From NCBI GenBank assembly GCA_900120415.1, contig FQLW01000005.1:372001-436000 (forward strand): 64,000 bases of DNA, given 5' to 3'. Below the pieces are notes generated by a model. It had not been told where the DNA came from. It ran no database searches and saw only the letters and a list, made by a program, of their open reading frames with translations. Source of the stretch: Urmitella timonensis. Its GTDB lineage: Bacteria; Actinomycetota; Actinomycetes; Actinomycetales; Actinomycetaceae. The translations under genes and the position numbers were made by a program. Positions 1-8,628 of the stretch are shown here, piece by piece. Each line of letters begins with the position of its first letter. The stretch's first letter is position 1.

Positions 1-1337
1 AAATCGATAATTTCGGTAGGAATCGCTGCTTCCCCGGCAGATAACCTCCACCCCTGATAGGGCAGTTCGTTACGTGAGTGAATATGGCGTTCTTGAGCTT
101 CCTGCAAAGCCTCTTTACCTACGAAACTAGCATTAGCCTGCCCATCGGTAACCAAATCCACTAATAAAGCTCGGGCGTTACGCCGCTCAAACTCTGCCTG
201 AGCCTGCTCGGCGCTATCGGCTATCACCACCAGCTCCCCGGTCGCATAACCATCCTCTCCGCGGGCGCGACCAGCAAACTTACGTCCTCCTAAAGTAGAT
301 TTAGAGGACGAACGTTTAGCTACGTCATGAACCGATCCGTCCTCATTGACCCGCTGTACCAGTTTATAAACTAAAGCAGCTGTCGGAATTCCCGAACCGG
401 TCACCATCTTGGTTCCCACCCCATAAGAATCGACCGGTGCAGCCCCTAAAGCGGCAATCGCATATTCATCCAGGTCGTTAGTGACCGTAATCTTGGTGCT
501 TTTTGCGTCTAAAGAATCCAAGAGAGCACGAACTTTGAAAGCCTCCGCCACCAAATCCCCAGAATCCAAACGGACACATCCTAGTTCTCCACCGGCTTCG
601 CGCGCCAGTTTTACTCCTCGTTTTACGGCGCGCTGCACATCGTAAGTGTCCACTAAAAGAGTGGTTCCCGGTCCTAGATTAGCTAGTTGCGCCCTAAAAG
701 CGTCCTCTTCGCTATCGTGTATCAAAGTAAAGGAGTGTGCGGCCGTGCCAATGGTGGGAATCCCGTAACGTTTCCCTGCTTCCAGGCAAGATGTCCCTTT
801 GAATCCTCCAATATAGGCGGCTCTGGCAGCCGAAACTGCGCTGCGTTCATGGGTGCGCCGCGCTCCCATATCTACGCAGGGACGTCCGTGAGCTGCGATA
901 GTCATTCGCGAAGCAGCCGATGCTACCGCACAATCGTGATTTAAAATCGATAACAGCAGCGTCTCTAATAGGACGCATTCGGCAAAAGTGCCCTCTACTT
1001 GAAGCAGGGGAGAAGATTCAAAATAGCATTCTCCCTCGGCGTATCCACGAATTCGCCCTTTGAACCGATAGTCCTTTAGATAGTCAAGGCAATCATCGGA
1101 AACAATTTTCTCTCGTGACAGATAGTCGATTTCGTCTTTGGAAAACTCAAAACGTTCCAAAGCCTCGATGATGCGGGCGTTACCGGCCATCACCCCAAAT
1201 CGACGTGCAGGTGGCAGGCGGCGACCAAAAAGCTCAAAAGTTACCTGCCGATTCCAGGTGCCAGATTGCAAAGTTGCATCCACCATGGTCAGTTCATACA
1301 TATCGGTCAGTAGAGAGGTGGTTATCGAAGAACTCAT
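1..1337 (-). CDS. pncB: Nicotinate phosphoribosyltransferase (3' end outside window)
   Basis: Cytosolic enzyme of NAD salvage that joins nicotinate to PRPP, giving nicotinate mononucleotide. I translated it by hand from the minus strand: it starts MSSSITTSLLTDMYELTM, the usual family start, and about 445 codons are open to the window edge. Recognisable family blocks are the internal VDTYD, VRLDSGDL and SYGVGT segments and a GGRKFAGR stretch. It is divergent from clpS, the order seen for pncB1 and clpS in M. tuberculosis. No ribosome-binding site precedes the ATG, but a TATGCT hexamer lies 6 nt upstream, so the mRNA may be leaderless. Only the last few residues are missing. Function is confident from the family. 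Confidence 0.95.
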   Translation of the reverse strand, partial: MSSSITTSLLTDMYELTMVDATLQSGTWNRQVTFELFGRRLPPARRFGVMAGNARIIEALERFEFSKDEIDYLSREKIVSDDCLDYLKDYRFKGRIRGYAEGECYFESSPLLQVEGTFAECVLLETLLLSILNHDCAVASAASRMTIAAHGRPCVDMGARRTHERSAVSAARAAYIGGFKGTSCLEAGKRYGIPTIGTAAHSFTLIHDSEEDAFRAQLANLGPGTTLLVDTYDVQRAVKRGVKLAREAGGELGCVRLDSGDLVAEAFKVRALLDSLDAKSTKITVTNDLDEYAIAALGAAPVDSYGVGTKMVTGSGIPTAALVYKLVQRVNEDGSVHDVAKRSSSKSTLGGRKFAGRARGEDGYATGELVVIADSAEQAQAEFERRNARALLVDLVTDGQANASFVGKEALQEAQERHIHSRNELPYQGWRLSAGEAAIPTEIID

Positions 1338-1343
1338 ACTTGC

Positions 1344-1349
1344 AGCATA
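1344..1349 (-). promoter_or_regulatory. -10-like TATGCT before pncB
   Basis: On the minus strand TATGCT is followed by exactly 6 nt and then the pncB ATG at 1337. That spacing would place transcription start on the A of the start codon. No convincing -35 was identified. Confidence 0.4.
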
Positions 1350-1481
1350 CTCGCAACTGGGGTGGCAGATATTTTTCTGCTCATCAGGTGGAGTTAAAGA
1401 ATAAAACCTTATCCAACCAAGCATAAAAGGATGGCGGGATAAAAAAGTTTGTCAAAGCCCCCCATTAGCAGCGGATTCCTA

Positions 1482-1496
1482 ATACCCTTAGGGTAT
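1482..1496. promoter_or_regulatory. Palindrome ATACCCT-T-AGGGTAT over the clpS start
   Basis: Perfect 7-bp arms around a single base. The right arm contains a TAGGGT hexamer of the type used as -10 elsewhere in the window and overlaps the ATG annotated as the clpS start. It may be an operator, or the -10 itself, in which case translation begins further downstream. Confidence 0.4.
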
Positions 1497-1791
1497 GGTT
1501 AATGATTTGGCTTCCACTCCAGGCGCACCTACCTGTGCGGGTAAAACTACCCTTGGTAGCTGGCGGGTAGCCATCTGGCGCGATCCGGTTAATCAGCCTA
1601 GATATGTTGAAAGGGTGCTAGCTCACCAGTTTTCGATGTCCACTGAAAAAGCTAGGCGCACCCGGCTAGAGATTTTTAACCAGGGGAAAACCGAGATTGC
1701 CTACGGAACTCGGGAAAGAATGGAAGCCCTAGTACAAGCACTACATGGGTACGGATTGCGGGCTACCCTTGGCGGACCGGAAGAAGTATGA
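1495..1791 (+). CDS. clpS: ATP-dependent Clp protease adaptor ClpS
   Basis: Small cytosolic adaptor that binds the N-domain of the Clp ATPase and delivers N-degron substrates. The segment WRVAIWRDPVNQPRYV (about residues 22-37) followed by the helical and GYGLRATL parts matches the ClpS core in actinobacteria. The usual VH..G segment reads IFNQG here, so it is somewhat divergent. The first 20 residues are not part of the fold. The ATG coincides with a TAGGGT palindrome, so the true start may lie downstream, for example TTG at 1507. It overlaps the next gene by 4 bp (ATGA), implying translational coupling. Confidence 0.85.
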   Translation: MVNDLASTPGAPTCAGKTTLGSWRVAIWRDPVNQPRYVERVLAHQFSMSTEKARRTRLEIFNQGKTEIAYGTRERMEALVQALHGYGLRATLGGPEEV

Positions 1792-2387
1792 ACGCTTTCC
1801 GCCCAGTGCCGGGAGGATGGGAATGCTCACTGGGGGAAGTTGAGCGTCACCTGTTCTTAAAAGCTATTTCTGAAGTCAGAACCTTGCTTGATCCTCCGGT
1901 TTTACCTTTTGAAATCACCACCATCCTCGAGAATCCCGAGGCAGAGACGGAGGCAGAGGCTAAGGATATTCATTTAGAGAATGCTTCTTTGGATCGCTTA
2001 CTTCCTCCGGGGGCTAATGATCAAAGAACCGCACAGGCAATGCGGGATTTGACCGATTCGCAGCTACGCATTCAGAAAGCTGAAAGGCTAGATTTTCTCT
2101 ATGGTCTGCTCGCAAAGCAGTGCGAAAACTCGTTGTTGATAAAAAGTGGGCAGGAATGGGATTGGTTAAGCGGAGTAAATGATGTGCGTCTTGCCATATC
2201 TGGCAAGTTATATCCCGAGGAACGCGGTGATAACCCTTTGCCAGAAAAACAAGTATCTTCACAGGTGAAACCGCAATCCAGTAATGAAAAATTTGAGGAA
2301 GTTCTGGTCTCTTCCTTTTACGAATGGCTTTCTGGGTGGCAAGATTCACTGTTACAGGCGATAGATTGCTGGCCGCAGCCTAGTTAG
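1788..2387 (+). CDS. DUF2017 family protein
   Basis: 199-residue soluble acidic protein with no signal peptide or membrane segment. DUF2017 proteins regularly follow clpS in actinobacteria, and this one overlaps clpS by an ATGA junction. The start (FRPVPGGWECSLGEVERHLF) and the predicted helical rest fit the family. Family function is not established; a role with ClpS is only suggested by context. Residues 45-70 are rich in Glu and Ala, probably a loop. The call rests on position and N-terminal similarity rather than on catalytic motifs. Confidence 0.7.
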   Translation: MNAFRPVPGGWECSLGEVERHLFLKAISEVRTLLDPPVLPFEITTILENPEAETEAEAKDIHLENASLDRLLPPGANDQRTAQAMRDLTDSQLRIQKAERLDFLYGLLAKQCENSLLIKSGQEWDWLSGVNDVRLAISGKLYPEERGDNPLPEKQVSSQVKPQSSNEKFEEVLVSSFYEWLSGWQDSLLQAIDCWPQPS

Positions 2388-2396
2388 GCTGTTTTT

Positions 2397-3209
2397 GTGA
2401 CTAATGAATCGGCTATCGGTATTTTCGACTCTGGGGTAGGGGGTCTTACGGTCGCGCGCACGGTGCTAGATGTGTTACCCCGAGAAGAAATCCGTTATGT
2501 GGGCGATACGGCGCACACCCCCTATGGGGAAAAGGATTTAGAAACCGTACGCCACTATTGTCTTTCAATCATGGATTCCCTGGTTGATTCGGGTGTGAAA
2601 ATGCTGGTGATAGCCTGTAATACTGCCTCGTGTGCGGTGTTAGATCAAGCGCGTCAGCGCTATCAGGTTGAACAGGGGATTCCGGTAGTGGAAGTGGTGC
2701 AGCCGGCGGTTGAACAAGCACTCACTCGTTCGCGCAACGGCAAAATCGGGGTAATTGGCACCAGAGCTACGATAGAATCCGGGGTTTACCAGCGTAAACT
2801 ATCTGGAATGGGGGCGGAAGTTTTTACCCAGGCCTGTCCGCGTTTCGTAGAGTTCGCCGAGGAAGGTATTACCGCTTCTCAAGAGCTTTTTGATGTCACC
2901 GAGGAATATCTAACTCCGCTGAAACAGGCAGGGGTTGATACTTTAGTTCTCGGTTGCACTCACTATCCGCTGCTAGAAGGACCGATTTCTTATTTTATGG
3001 GTGAAAACGTGTCGCTGATTTCCTCCTCGTCGGCAGTGGCCAGAAAGGTTTATAGCGAACTTTTGGAGGGAAAAATGCTGCATCCTTTCGGCACTCAAAA
3101 AGCCAATCACCAGTTTATTTGTACTGAAACTAAAGACAGCTTCGCCGCTCTCGCATCTCGGATTATGGGGGCGAACTTTAATGGAATAAAGCAGGAGAAA
3201 ATCGACTAA
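2397..3209 (+). CDS. murI: Glutamate racemase
   Basis: Converts L-glutamate to D-glutamate for peptidoglycan precursor synthesis in the cytosol, without PLP. The N-terminal GIFDSGVGGLT block, the first catalytic cysteine in ACNTAS and the second in VLGCTHYPLLEG are present, and the 270-residue length is normal. It starts at GTG 2397, 9 nt after the DUF2017 stop, and is followed by the MBL hydrolase after 2 nt, so clpS-DUF2017-murI-hydrolase reads as one operon. The same murI-hydrolase order occurs in M. tuberculosis (Rv1338-Rv1339). Confidence 0.96.
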   Translation: MTNESAIGIFDSGVGGLTVARTVLDVLPREEIRYVGDTAHTPYGEKDLETVRHYCLSIMDSLVDSGVKMLVIACNTASCAVLDQARQRYQVEQGIPVVEVVQPAVEQALTRSRNGKIGVIGTRATIESGVYQRKLSGMGAEVFTQACPRFVEFAEEGITASQELFDVTEEYLTPLKQAGVDTLVLGCTHYPLLEGPISYFMGENVSLISSSSAVARKVYSELLEGKMLHPFGTQKANHQFICTETKDSFAALASRIMGANFNGIKQEKID

Positions 3210-3211
3210 TA

Positions 3212-3997
3212 ATGATTTTAACCATCATAGGAGTAACTGGATCTATGTCGGGGCCGGCCTCGCCTGCCTCGTGTTATCTACTGCAAGCGCAAGGTAAGGA
3301 CGCATTAGGGGTTCCGCACACCTATTCGGTGGTCTTTGATTTAGGGCCGGGGTCTTTCGGGCAGCTTTGGAACTATACTGACCCGACCAAACTTGATGCC
3401 CTCGTGCTTTCGCACCTACACGCGGATCATTGTTCAGATATTGTTTCTATGCAGGTTCATCGGCGTTGGCACCCGCGCGGTGCGCTCGGGCCGATTCCGG
3501 TTTATGCCCCCAAAGGGGTAAAAGATCGCGTCAGGGGACTAGATGGTTTTAGCCCGCGCGATGACTTTAGTGGCGAGTTTCAGTTCCACCAGTTAAAACA
3601 GGGGAAAGTCTTTAACATTGGCCCCTTGGAAATTACCCCTTTTGCCTCTTGGCATTCAGTACCGGCTTTCGCGTTCCGCGTGAAAGGACCCGGTAAAGAC
3701 GGGGAAGCGATTTTTACCTATTCCGGCGATTCGGACGAATGCGATACTTTGGTACAGGCTGCTGCCAACTCGGATTTATTCCTCTCTGAATGTGGTTTTA
3801 CCAGTGAGGACGAGGTGCGAGGGATTCATATGTCGGGCGATCGTGCCGGTAGGGTAGCCCAGAATTCTGGTACTAAGAAACTGGTTCTAACCCATATTCA
3901 GCCCTGGACTGATTGCGAAGTTGCCCGCCGAGAAGCTGAGACTAGTTGGCGGGGCGAGTTGGAAATAGCCCGTCCGGGGATGCGTTTTGAGCTTTAA
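3212..3997 (+). CDS. MBL-fold metallohydrolase (Rv1339-like)
   Basis: Metallo-beta-lactamase-fold protein of the RNase Z-like class. The metal-binding HxHxDH motif is intact in LSHLHADHCSD (about residues 67-77). Further ligands are the Asp in YSGDSD and the His in LTHIQPW near the C-terminus. The homologous M. tuberculosis protein Rv1339 sits at the same place after murI and has been reported to have cyclic-nucleotide phosphodiesterase activity; transferring that here is an inference. It has no signal peptide and is probably cytosolic. It converges on rdgB. Confidence 0.85.
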   Translation: MILTIIGVTGSMSGPASPASCYLLQAQGKDALGVPHTYSVVFDLGPGSFGQLWNYTDPTKLDALVLSHLHADHCSDIVSMQVHRRWHPRGALGPIPVYAPKGVKDRVRGLDGFSPRDDFSGEFQFHQLKQGKVFNIGPLEITPFASWHSVPAFAFRVKGPGKDGEAIFTYSGDSDECDTLVQAAANSDLFLSECGFTSEDEVRGIHMSGDRAGRVAQNSGTKKLVLTHIQPWTDCEVARREAETSWRGELEIARPGMRFEL

Positions 3998-4033
3998 TCT
4001 CAGCTTGAGTCTTGGACTCTAGCTTGGGGACTG

Positions 4034-4693
4034 TTAGGGTCTAGCCTGAGCTGGGGTGAGCTTTCCTCCGAGCTCAAGGGCGGCCGCGATAGCTGGAGCG
4101 AGGGCGCGGAAGGCTTTTCCCCGGTGGCTTAAGGCATTTTTTTGCTCGGCGCTTAGCTCAGAGTTAGTGCAATCTTGACCATCTGCCACAAAGATAGGGT
4201 CGTATCCGAACCCTCCCTCACCTTGCGGGGTGCGAATTAGATGTCCGCTCATTTTCCCTAAGCAGTGGCGTTCTAGACCACCAGGGCAGCACAAAACTGC
4301 TGCTGAAACAAAGCTAGCTGTTCGCTGCGCATCTGGAACATCTGCCATTTGGTCAAGGAGTAGCAGCAAGTTAGCTTGGTCGTCTCCGTGGTGACCGCAC
4401 CAACGCGCTGAAAAAATACCGGGAGCACCTCCCATAATATCTACACAAATGCCCGAATCATCGGCCACTGCCGGCAAACCGGTAGCTGCGCTTGCGGCTC
4501 TCGCTTTAATCAGAGCGTTCTCGGTGAAGCTCACTCCGTCCTCGACCGGTTCCGCTATCCCGAGCCCAGCGGCTCCCACAACCATATCTGAGGAGAAGCC
4601 GGGGATTAGGGGGGAAAGAATATCTGCTAATTCCTTAACTTTATGGGGATTGTGGGTAGCTAGCACTAGACGGGCAGAGCTGGGAATATTCAT
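4034..4693 (-). CDS. rdgB: XTP/dITP pyrophosphatase (RdgB/HAM1)
   Basis: House-cleaning enzyme that hydrolyses XTP and dITP to monophosphates, keeping non-canonical purines out of nucleic acids. The N-terminal [14 protein letters not shown] motif, the central ADDSGICVD substrate motif and the late GGFGYDPIF and LSHRGKAF motifs are all present in 219 residues. It overlaps rph by 4 bp on the minus strand, so the two are co-transcribed, as in many actinobacteria. Confidence in the family is high. Confidence 0.95.
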   Translation of the reverse strand: MNIPSSARLVLATHNPHKVKELADILSPLIPGFSSDMVVGAAGLGIAEPVEDGVSFTENALIKARAASAATGLPAVADDSGICVDIMGGAPGIFSARWCGHHGDDQANLLLLLDQMADVPDAQRTASFVSAAVLCCPGGLERHCLGKMSGHLIRTPQGEGGFGYDPIFVADGQDCTNSELSAEQKNALSHRGKAFRALAPAIAAALELGGKLTPAQARP

Positions 4694-5460
4694 GCCAGCA
4701 CCTTTGCTTGTAGTTCGGAAATATGTTCGATTCCTTGACCTGCCAGGTCAAGAAGCTGATTCAACTGTGAACGGTCAAAAGGTTCCCCTTCGGCCGTTCC
4801 TTGAATCTCTATCAGTTTTCCGCAGCCGGTAGCCACAATGTTCATATCAACATCTGCGCGCGAATCCTCTTCATAGGGCAAATCCAGCAGGGGATTTCCC
4901 TCTATAAAACCGACTGAAACCGCGCATAGTGAATCTGATAGCACCTTGCCGGGACGTATCCATCCCTTTTCTTGTCCCACCTTAATTGCATCTGCAAGCG
5001 CCACATAAGCACCGGTAATGGAGGTAGTGCGAGTGCCGCCGTCCGCGCTGAGCACGTCACAGTCCAGCACAATCGTGTTTTCTCCTAGGGCGCTCATATC
5101 GACCACGGCTCGTAGCGAACGTCCAATCAGCCGAGAGATTTCATGGGTGCGTCCCCCAATTTTTCCCCGGACTGATTCGCGTCCAGAACGCGTAGCGGTC
5201 GCGCGAGGAAGCATTGCGTATTCGGCAGTCACCCAACCTAGACCGCTATCTTGCCGCCACCGCGGTACTCCTTGGGTTAGGGATGCGTTACACAGAACTC
5301 GGGTATTTCCGCAGTCGATAAGTACCGAGCCTTCAGCTTGCTTTGCCCATCCTCGAGTAATCTTTAACGGTCGCATCTGGTTAAAAGCGCGCCCATCGGC
5401 GCGGGTAAACTTTTCACTACTCACTTTGCCGATTATACGTGGAGAGCTTTTTTCTAGCAT
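4690..5460 (-). CDS. rph: Ribonuclease PH
   Basis: Phosphorolytic 3'-5' exoribonuclease that trims tRNA 3' ends. The N-terminal RADGR and MRPLKITRG segments, [18 protein letters not shown], the [18 protein letters not shown] block and the C-terminal [11 protein letters not shown] motif are diagnostic. The family usually begins close to RADGR, so the first 20 residues ([19 protein letters not shown]) are a modest extension and a later start is possible. It is first in the rph-rdgB operon and divergent from nudC. Confidence 0.95.
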   Translation of the reverse strand: MLEKSSPRIIGKVSSEKFTRADGRAFNQMRPLKITRGWAKQAEGSVLIDCGNTRVLCNASLTQGVPRWRQDSGLGWVTAEYAMLPRATATRSGRESVRGKIGGRTHEISRLIGRSLRAVVDMSALGENTIVLDCDVLSADGGTRTTSITGAYVALADAIKVGQEKGWIRPGKVLSDSLCAVSVGFIEGNPLLDLPYEEDSRADVDMNIVATGCGKLIEIQGTAEGEPFDRSQLNQLLDLAGQGIEHISELQAKVLA

Positions 5461-5541
5461 TGCTTAGTCAAATAGCTCACCTTGTCTGCATTTTCGAATC
5501 ACCGCAAACCGCTTGCTGATGCCTAAAAGCGGGAAAACAGT

Positions 5542-5547
5542 TAGGTT
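5542..5547 (+). promoter_or_regulatory. -10-like TAGGTT before nudC
   Basis: The hexamer ends 7 nt before the ATG at 5555, and there is no Shine-Dalgarno sequence. This supports a leaderless start at 5555 over the upstream in-frame TTG 5513 or ATG 5519, neither of which has a ribosome-binding site either. Confidence 0.4.
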
Positions 5548-5554
5548 AGAAGAT

Positions 5555-6574
5555 ATGAATGCTCCCGCTCTGTCACGTTCCTACATTGATCTGGATACCG
5601 GATGTCGCCAATTCGTGCACGTTCCCAGTTTGTTACGGGAGGGAACCACCGAGGTTTTTGCGGTATCAGATAAACGTCGGGTGTTGATGGAATTGCCTAA
5701 AGGGGTGAGCATTGGTCAGGAAATACTGGCTAGTCGCTGCCATATAGATGCGCCTTTAGGATCGGGCTATTTGCATCGTCTAGGAAGTGAAGAACGCGAA
5801 ATATTAGGGCAGATTCAGTCCTGGGATGAGCGTTTTAACCAGGGTAAAGCCTGGTATTTAGGGCGCAACGGCGCAACTTCTCGCGTGGTCTTGTTTATTA
5901 CTGATGCGCAGCTGAGCCGAATCGCGGAATATACCACCAGCTCCTTAAAGCTAATGCCTCTGCGTCAAGTGGGTGCATTTTTAGTTGCAGAGGACGCGGC
6001 AATCGCTGCGCACGCGGTTTGCCTATCGGTTTGGCATTCCTATACGAGCTTTTGTTCTCGCTGTGGCGCAAGTTTAACCGTCGAGGCTGGGGGCTGGGAA
6101 ATGCACTGTCCTGACTGTGCTTTCATCAGTTATCCGCGCCAAGATCCCTCTATCATTGTCGCGATTCGAGATGATAGCGACCGCCTCCTCCTTGCCCATA
6201 ACACCGCTTGGAGCAGTGATTTTTATTCAATAATTGCCGGATACGTAGAGGTAGGGGAATCCCCAGAAGCAGCGGTACGTCGCGAAAGTGCAGAAGAAGT
6301 AGGTCTAGAAGTTGATGATATTCGTTATCTCACCTCCCAGCCTTGGCCGTATCCTCACTCACTAATGCTGGGCTTTTCTGCTCGCGCCCGCACGCCCTAT
6401 TTCATCTTGGATTACACCGAAATAGATCGCGCTATGTGGGTTTCTCGCGCTGAATTTAAACAGTTAGTTGCAGGAAAAGAAATTAGTCCTCCCGGTCCGG
6501 CAACTATTGCCTCGAACTTAATTGAAGATTGGTTAGGTCAGACCATTGTTCGCCCTGATACCCGTTATCTTTAA
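5555..6574 (+). CDS. nudC: NAD(+)/NADH diphosphatase NudC
   Basis: NUDIX hydrolase that splits NAD(H), and in some bacteria removes NAD caps from RNA. A four-cysteine zinc ribbon (CSRCGASL then CPDC) precedes the NUDIX box GYVEVGES...ESAEEVG, and the class-defining SQPWPYPHSLMLGF follows. Start: the reading frame is open from TTG 5513, but I chose ATG 5555 (MNAPALSRSYID) because homologues begin near a PLSRS-like motif and because of the -10-like element. It is followed by uvrD2 after a 9-nt gap. The nudC-uvrD2 pairing also occurs in M. tuberculosis. Confidence 0.93.
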   Translation: MNAPALSRSYIDLDTGCRQFVHVPSLLREGTTEVFAVSDKRRVLMELPKGVSIGQEILASRCHIDAPLGSGYLHRLGSEEREILGQIQSWDERFNQGKAWYLGRNGATSRVVLFITDAQLSRIAEYTTSSLKLMPLRQVGAFLVAEDAAIAAHAVCLSVWHSYTSFCSRCGASLTVEAGGWEMHCPDCAFISYPRQDPSIIVAIRDDSDRLLLAHNTAWSSDFYSIIAGYVEVGESPEAAVRRESAEEVGLEVDDIRYLTSQPWPYPHSLMLGFSARARTPYFILDYTEIDRAMWVSRAEFKQLVAGKEISPPGPATIASNLIEDWLGQTIVRPDTRYL

Positions 6575-6583
6575 GGAAAATAC

Positions 6584-8626
6584 GTGCAACCGGCAGAAGA
6601 ACTACTAAAACATCTAGACCCTGACCAGGCGAGTGCCGCTCGAGCCTTGCGCGGTCCAGTATGCATCAGAGCTGGGGCGGGCACCGGTAAAACCCGGGCA
6701 ATCACCTACCGCATAGCCTATGGGGTAGAAAGCGGGGTCTATGACCCTTACTCGGTGCTAGCGGTTACTTTCACTACCCGGGCGGCTGCCCAAATGCGCA
6801 GTCGGTTGCGTTCTTTGGGGGTTGAGGGCGTGCAGGCTAGAACCTTTCATTCGGCCGCGCTTAGGCAGCTTAAATATTTTTGGCCCACCGCTGTTGGGGG
6901 ACAGTTGCCGAAAATCATGGAATATAAATCTTCCCTGGTAAAGGCGGTAGCTTCCCGCTTAGGTTTACCCCATGATAGAGCCGCACTGCGCGACTATTCG
7001 GCGGCAATAGAGATGGCGGCAGTGTCTATGGTTCAGCCCAGCGAATATGAAAAATGGGTGAAACAGACAGGAGTGCAGCCGCCGGCGGGAATATCGACCT
7101 ATGATATGAGCGATATTTTGCGTTTATATGCGGAAGTTAAAAGGGAACGCTCAGTTATCGATTTTGAAGATGTGCTGGCTTTGACCTGTGGCATGATTGA
7201 GGAACGAGCCGATATTGCGACTCAGATTCGCCGGCAATACCGGTTTTTTATAGTTGATGAATATCAAGATATTTCTCCGCTACAAAAGCATTTACTGGAC
7301 TTATGGCTAGGAGAAAGAAACCGGGATTTATGCGTGGTCGGGGACGCGGCGCAAACCATTTATTCTTTCGCCGGTGCGAGTCCTGACTATCTAGTGAGAT
7401 TTGCGAGCGAATATCCGGGAGCTAAAACCGTTACCCTTTCGCGTGATTATCGTTCCACTCCTCAAATAGTTTCCTTAGCTAATGGAGTGGTTTCGCGTGA
7501 TAAAGAGACTAATAGCCAGGCAGTAAGGCTAACTTCCATGCGCGAATCAGGCAAAGCGGTGCGCTATGAGGTATATCCCGATGATGAAGCTGAGGCGTAT
7601 GCTATTGCGAAACTGATTAAAGAGCGAATAAACGAGGGCGCTTATACCAGCCAGATTGCTATCTTGTTTCGTACTAATGCCCAGTCCAGCCTGTTTGAAG
7701 CCGCTTTAGCGAGAGAAAATATCAAGTATTGTGTGCGCGGAGCCGAAGGTTTCTTCACTCGGCCCGAAATAGCTTCTCTAATGCAGCAGGCAAGTATGAT
7801 AGCCCGCCGCGGAGCCAAAGGAAACATCGGAGAAATCATAGCGGAACTAGCTCGTCCTCTGGGGTGGTCAAATAAAGCTCCCGATACCCAAGGGGCGGTA
7901 TTAGAACGTTGGGAAGCTCTAAATAGCCTGGTAGCGCAAGCGCAGTTGCGAGAGGCGGCCGGTTTAACCCTCGCTTCGCTCCTGCAGGAATGGCAAGAAC
8001 TGGCCAATGCGCAACTAGATCCGGCCGGAGGAGGGGTTACTTTAGCTTCTATTCACTCCGCTAAAGGCTTGGAATGGAACACGGTTTTCCTGGCTGGCGT
8101 TAGTGAGGGGTTAGTGCCAATCACCCAGGCAAAAACGGTCAAAGAGTTAGCAGAAGAGCGCCGCCTAGCCTATGTGGCGGTTACTAGGGCGCGAGATGAG
8201 CTTTTCATCAGTTACGCCCAGAAACGTAGCCTAGATAGGAAAGTTAGCCGAACTTGCTCCCGGTTCTTTTCGCCAGTTTGGCCAAAAGAAGAAGTGGTAA
8301 AAACCGCTCTTGCCCCGGTCAAACGCGCGAGGACTAAAAATTTTCTAAACCAGGCGAGTCACCAGGAGCGGGAATTGTTTGAGCGCCTTAGACAATGGAG
8401 GTTGCTGCTCGCCAGTTCGCTCGAAAAACCGGCATATACGGTACTTTCAGATACCACCCTTAGAGATATTGCTACCGTTAAACCTCAAACCCTCAAACAG
8501 CTGTCATTGCTGAGAGGAATCGGTCCTGTAAAGTTAGATAAGTTTGGAGCCGCGATTCTAAAAGTTGTGCGCGGTGCAGATCCGGAACAAGTTGCCGCCT
8601 GTAACCTGGAGGATCTAAAAGACTAG
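6584..8626 (+). CDS. uvrD2: ATP-dependent DNA helicase UvrD2 (UvrD/Rep with HRDC)
   Basis: SF1 3'-5' helicase for DNA repair. Motif I is RAGAGTGKTRA (about residues 29-39). Other motifs visible are the TFTTRAA block, FIVDEYQDI (motif II), VVGDAAQTIYSFAGA (III), LSRDYRS (IV), the SIHSAKGLEWNTVF block (V) and the AYVAVTRARDEL block (VI). A C-terminal HRDC domain starts near residue 612 and contains LLRGIGPVKLDKFG. In mycobacterial UvrD2 a tetracysteine motif precedes HRDC; it is absent here, where a charged helical linker takes its place. GTG start at 6584 after AAGGAAAA. Confidence 0.93.
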   Translation: MQPAEELLKHLDPDQASAARALRGPVCIRAGAGTGKTRAITYRIAYGVESGVYDPYSVLAVTFTTRAAAQMRSRLRSLGVEGVQARTFHSAALRQLKYFWPTAVGGQLPKIMEYKSSLVKAVASRLGLPHDRAALRDYSAAIEMAAVSMVQPSEYEKWVKQTGVQPPAGISTYDMSDILRLYAEVKRERSVIDFEDVLALTCGMIEERADIATQIRRQYRFFIVDEYQDISPLQKHLLDLWLGERNRDLCVVGDAAQTIYSFAGASPDYLVRFASEYPGAKTVTLSRDYRSTPQIVSLANGVVSRDKETNSQAVRLTSMRESGKAVRYEVYPDDEAEAYAIAKLIKERINEGAYTSQIAILFRTNAQSSLFEAALARENIKYCVRGAEGFFTRPEIASLMQQASMIARRGAKGNIGEIIAELARPLGWSNKAPDTQGAVLERWEALNSLVAQAQLREAAGLTLASLLQEWQELANAQLDPAGGGVTLASIHSAKGLEWNTVFLAGVSEGLVPITQAKTVKELAEERRLAYVAVTRARDELFISYAQKRSLDRKVSRTCSRFFSPVWPKEEVVKTALAPVKRARTKNFLNQASHQERELFERLRQWRLLLASSLEKPAYTVLSDTTLRDIATVKPQTLKQLSLLRGIGPVKLDKFGAAILKVVRGADPEQVAACNLEDLKD

Positions 8627-8628
8627 GA

